This document shows, piece by piece, positions 62,529 through 64,000 of a stretch of DNA of 64,000 nt. The position numbers and the translations under genes are program-made. This stretch comes from Anisakis pegreffii (lineage: Eukaryota; Nematoda; Chromadorea; Rhabditida; Anisakidae): contig JAPYMA010003040.1 of assembly GCA_035041965.1 (NCBI GenBank), positions 1-64,000 of the forward strand, in the 5' to 3' direction. The notes under the pieces are model-generated. The model did no database searches, was not told the DNA's origin, and saw only the letters and a program-made list of their open reading frames with translations. How positions within the stretch are numbered: the stretch's first letter is position 1; every line of letters begins with the position of its first letter.

Positions 62529-64000
62529 TACTCCTGCACCTTCTTCTTATATACCTCATACACCGCATAAAGGTGATATTCACTTGGATACTAGATCAAC
62601 AGTGCTATGAAATTTTGATGATGCGTTGACCAACTTTGCAAATCTTATCAGTGCATTCAGTATGAAGAGAACTTTTCAGAATTCCGACTCGTTATTTTTA
62701 CGATATTGTGTGATATTACATTTTGATATATGGCACATTCGTAGTTGTAAGAATGTTTTGAGAATTTGTCAAAAGAAAAAAATTCAATGTAAAAATTTTA
62801 ATGTAGAACAGGAGAAATTTTTGTGCTGTGTTCTTAGAACGCCATTCACTAACGATGGGCATTATATACACACATCTGCGATATGAACTGAGAAAGCTCA
62901 ATAAACAAGAATCCTTCGTCAATAGCTTTCGAAAGTGTTTTGTGGTTAACGGAAACGAACATAAAAATTGTCCACCTGTGCATTAATTAAAGGACCATCA
63001 AATTCATCACATTTTGTAAGTTTGCATAATTTTCATTTGCACTATTATTCTTCACTCCTTTCTGCTCAAAGCACTTCTCCCCTTCAGTTATCAAAGCAAT
63101 ACAATACGAAGCAAACACAGATTCCATAAGCAACTCCATTAATTATGCAAAAAACATTATGCCTGCCTATTGTTGCATTGTTATACACTCATTATAATAC
63201 TTCCAAAGGAGACTCGATCATGCAATAAGTTCGCAACACCGTGCGACGAGAAAAAATGCTGCCATCATCAACATATAAGGACATGCACAGTCAGCATATT
63301 TTTTACGTGGCTCCAGCATATGCCTGCTGAGAGGACAGCAACAAGTGTGCTAATTTATGGTATGCGATCGAGATGACGTGTCATCTTTCATTCGAGACTT
63401 TCTCAGTCCTTTTTATTTGAATGTGCAACGCAACGCGATGTGTTGCTCGTGTGATATTTCATTGTGATTGATCGTATCATATCGTTGATGCCGCATGTGC
63501 TCATATCAGCATGCATTGTATTTTTATTGATGCGATGAATATACTAATTTAAATGACTGCTTAGAAGTAGTAAGGCCTTCTTAATAAGTACCTTGAAGTT
63601 TCGTTCGATTTGGTTGATCAGAAAGAGGTGTCGGCATTAATGGGTTAATCAAGACTTCATCAGTATAGTTTACTACGTCATATTTTAATAGAATATTACT
63701 TTTTTGAGGCATCTGAGAAAAAATTAGGTATTGTGAATGAAAAGGTTAGGCACCGTGATGATTAAATACATCTCAAATACAACTACGAAATGGATATTCG
63801 TCAAAACAGGTTGCATCTAGGTACAGAAAATGCCCACTATAAAATTTATGAAACACTGAATATGCTAGTAACTGGGATAAGATGAGCAATGCTTTTTGAT
63901 CATTTGAAATGAGATCCTCCTGTCACAAACTGAACAACTGAGTAGGTGGCTGAACATCCCATTCTGAACAAACAGAACACAACAGAACAGTTCGAGAAGG
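62529..64000. other. Right end, no gene recognised
   Basis: AT-rich sequence with short frames only. Confidence 0.4.

Overview
This window reads as nuclear DNA of a nematode. The evidence is AT-rich intergenic DNA, multi-exon genes, degenerate interstitial repeats of the nematode telomere unit TTAGGC (10.3 kb and 46.1 kb), and several genes whose first ATG sits 3-8 nt after a splice acceptor, as expected for spliced-leader trans-splicing. Introns of 100-1300 bp argue against Caenorhabditis. A parasitic group such as Spirurina is possible, but species and clade cannot be settled from the sequence.

Left part (1-32.5 kb, all on the + strand): the 3' half of an unrecognised nuclear-type protein gene with an acidic, serine-rich tail (30-3067); an 8-kb stretch without a convincing gene; a complete 24-exon DIS3L2 3'-5' exoribonuclease gene (11253-21203); a complete 14-exon NEMF/Rqc2 gene for ribosome-associated quality control (22912-30555), with a 5'-truncated RTE-like retrotransposon in one intron; and a small two-exon gene (31677-32458) that may be Mediator subunit 30. 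All exon junctions were checked for reading phase.

Centre (33.2-46.0 kb): an uninterrupted head-to-tail array of 70 tRNA-His(GTG) genes in 183-bp units, ending in a 100-N assembly gap. Immediately after the gap is a degenerate TTAGGC tract. The tRNA genes appear identical, while the spacers fall into a few interspersed variants. This is the most striking object in the window.

Right part (46.2-64 kb): a mitochondrially targeted kynurenine/cysteine-conjugate aminotransferase gene (49506-54443) carrying a tRNA-Asn gene inside its last intron; a complete TIM9 gene for a small mitochondrial intermembrane-space chaperone (56059-56460); a selenocysteine tRNA gene with an upstream TATA box (58233-58319); and the end of an unrecognised single-pass membrane protein gene on the minus strand (60.0-62.3 kb).

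The splice sites form a second unusual signal. In the six + strand genes, 17 of 56 inferred acceptors are AAG or GAG rather than YAG, and 28 of 55 donors have T at +3. The genes do not form an obvious pathway. DIS3L2 and NEMF both act in RNA and translation quality control and lie beside a huge tRNA array, but that neighbourhood may be chance.
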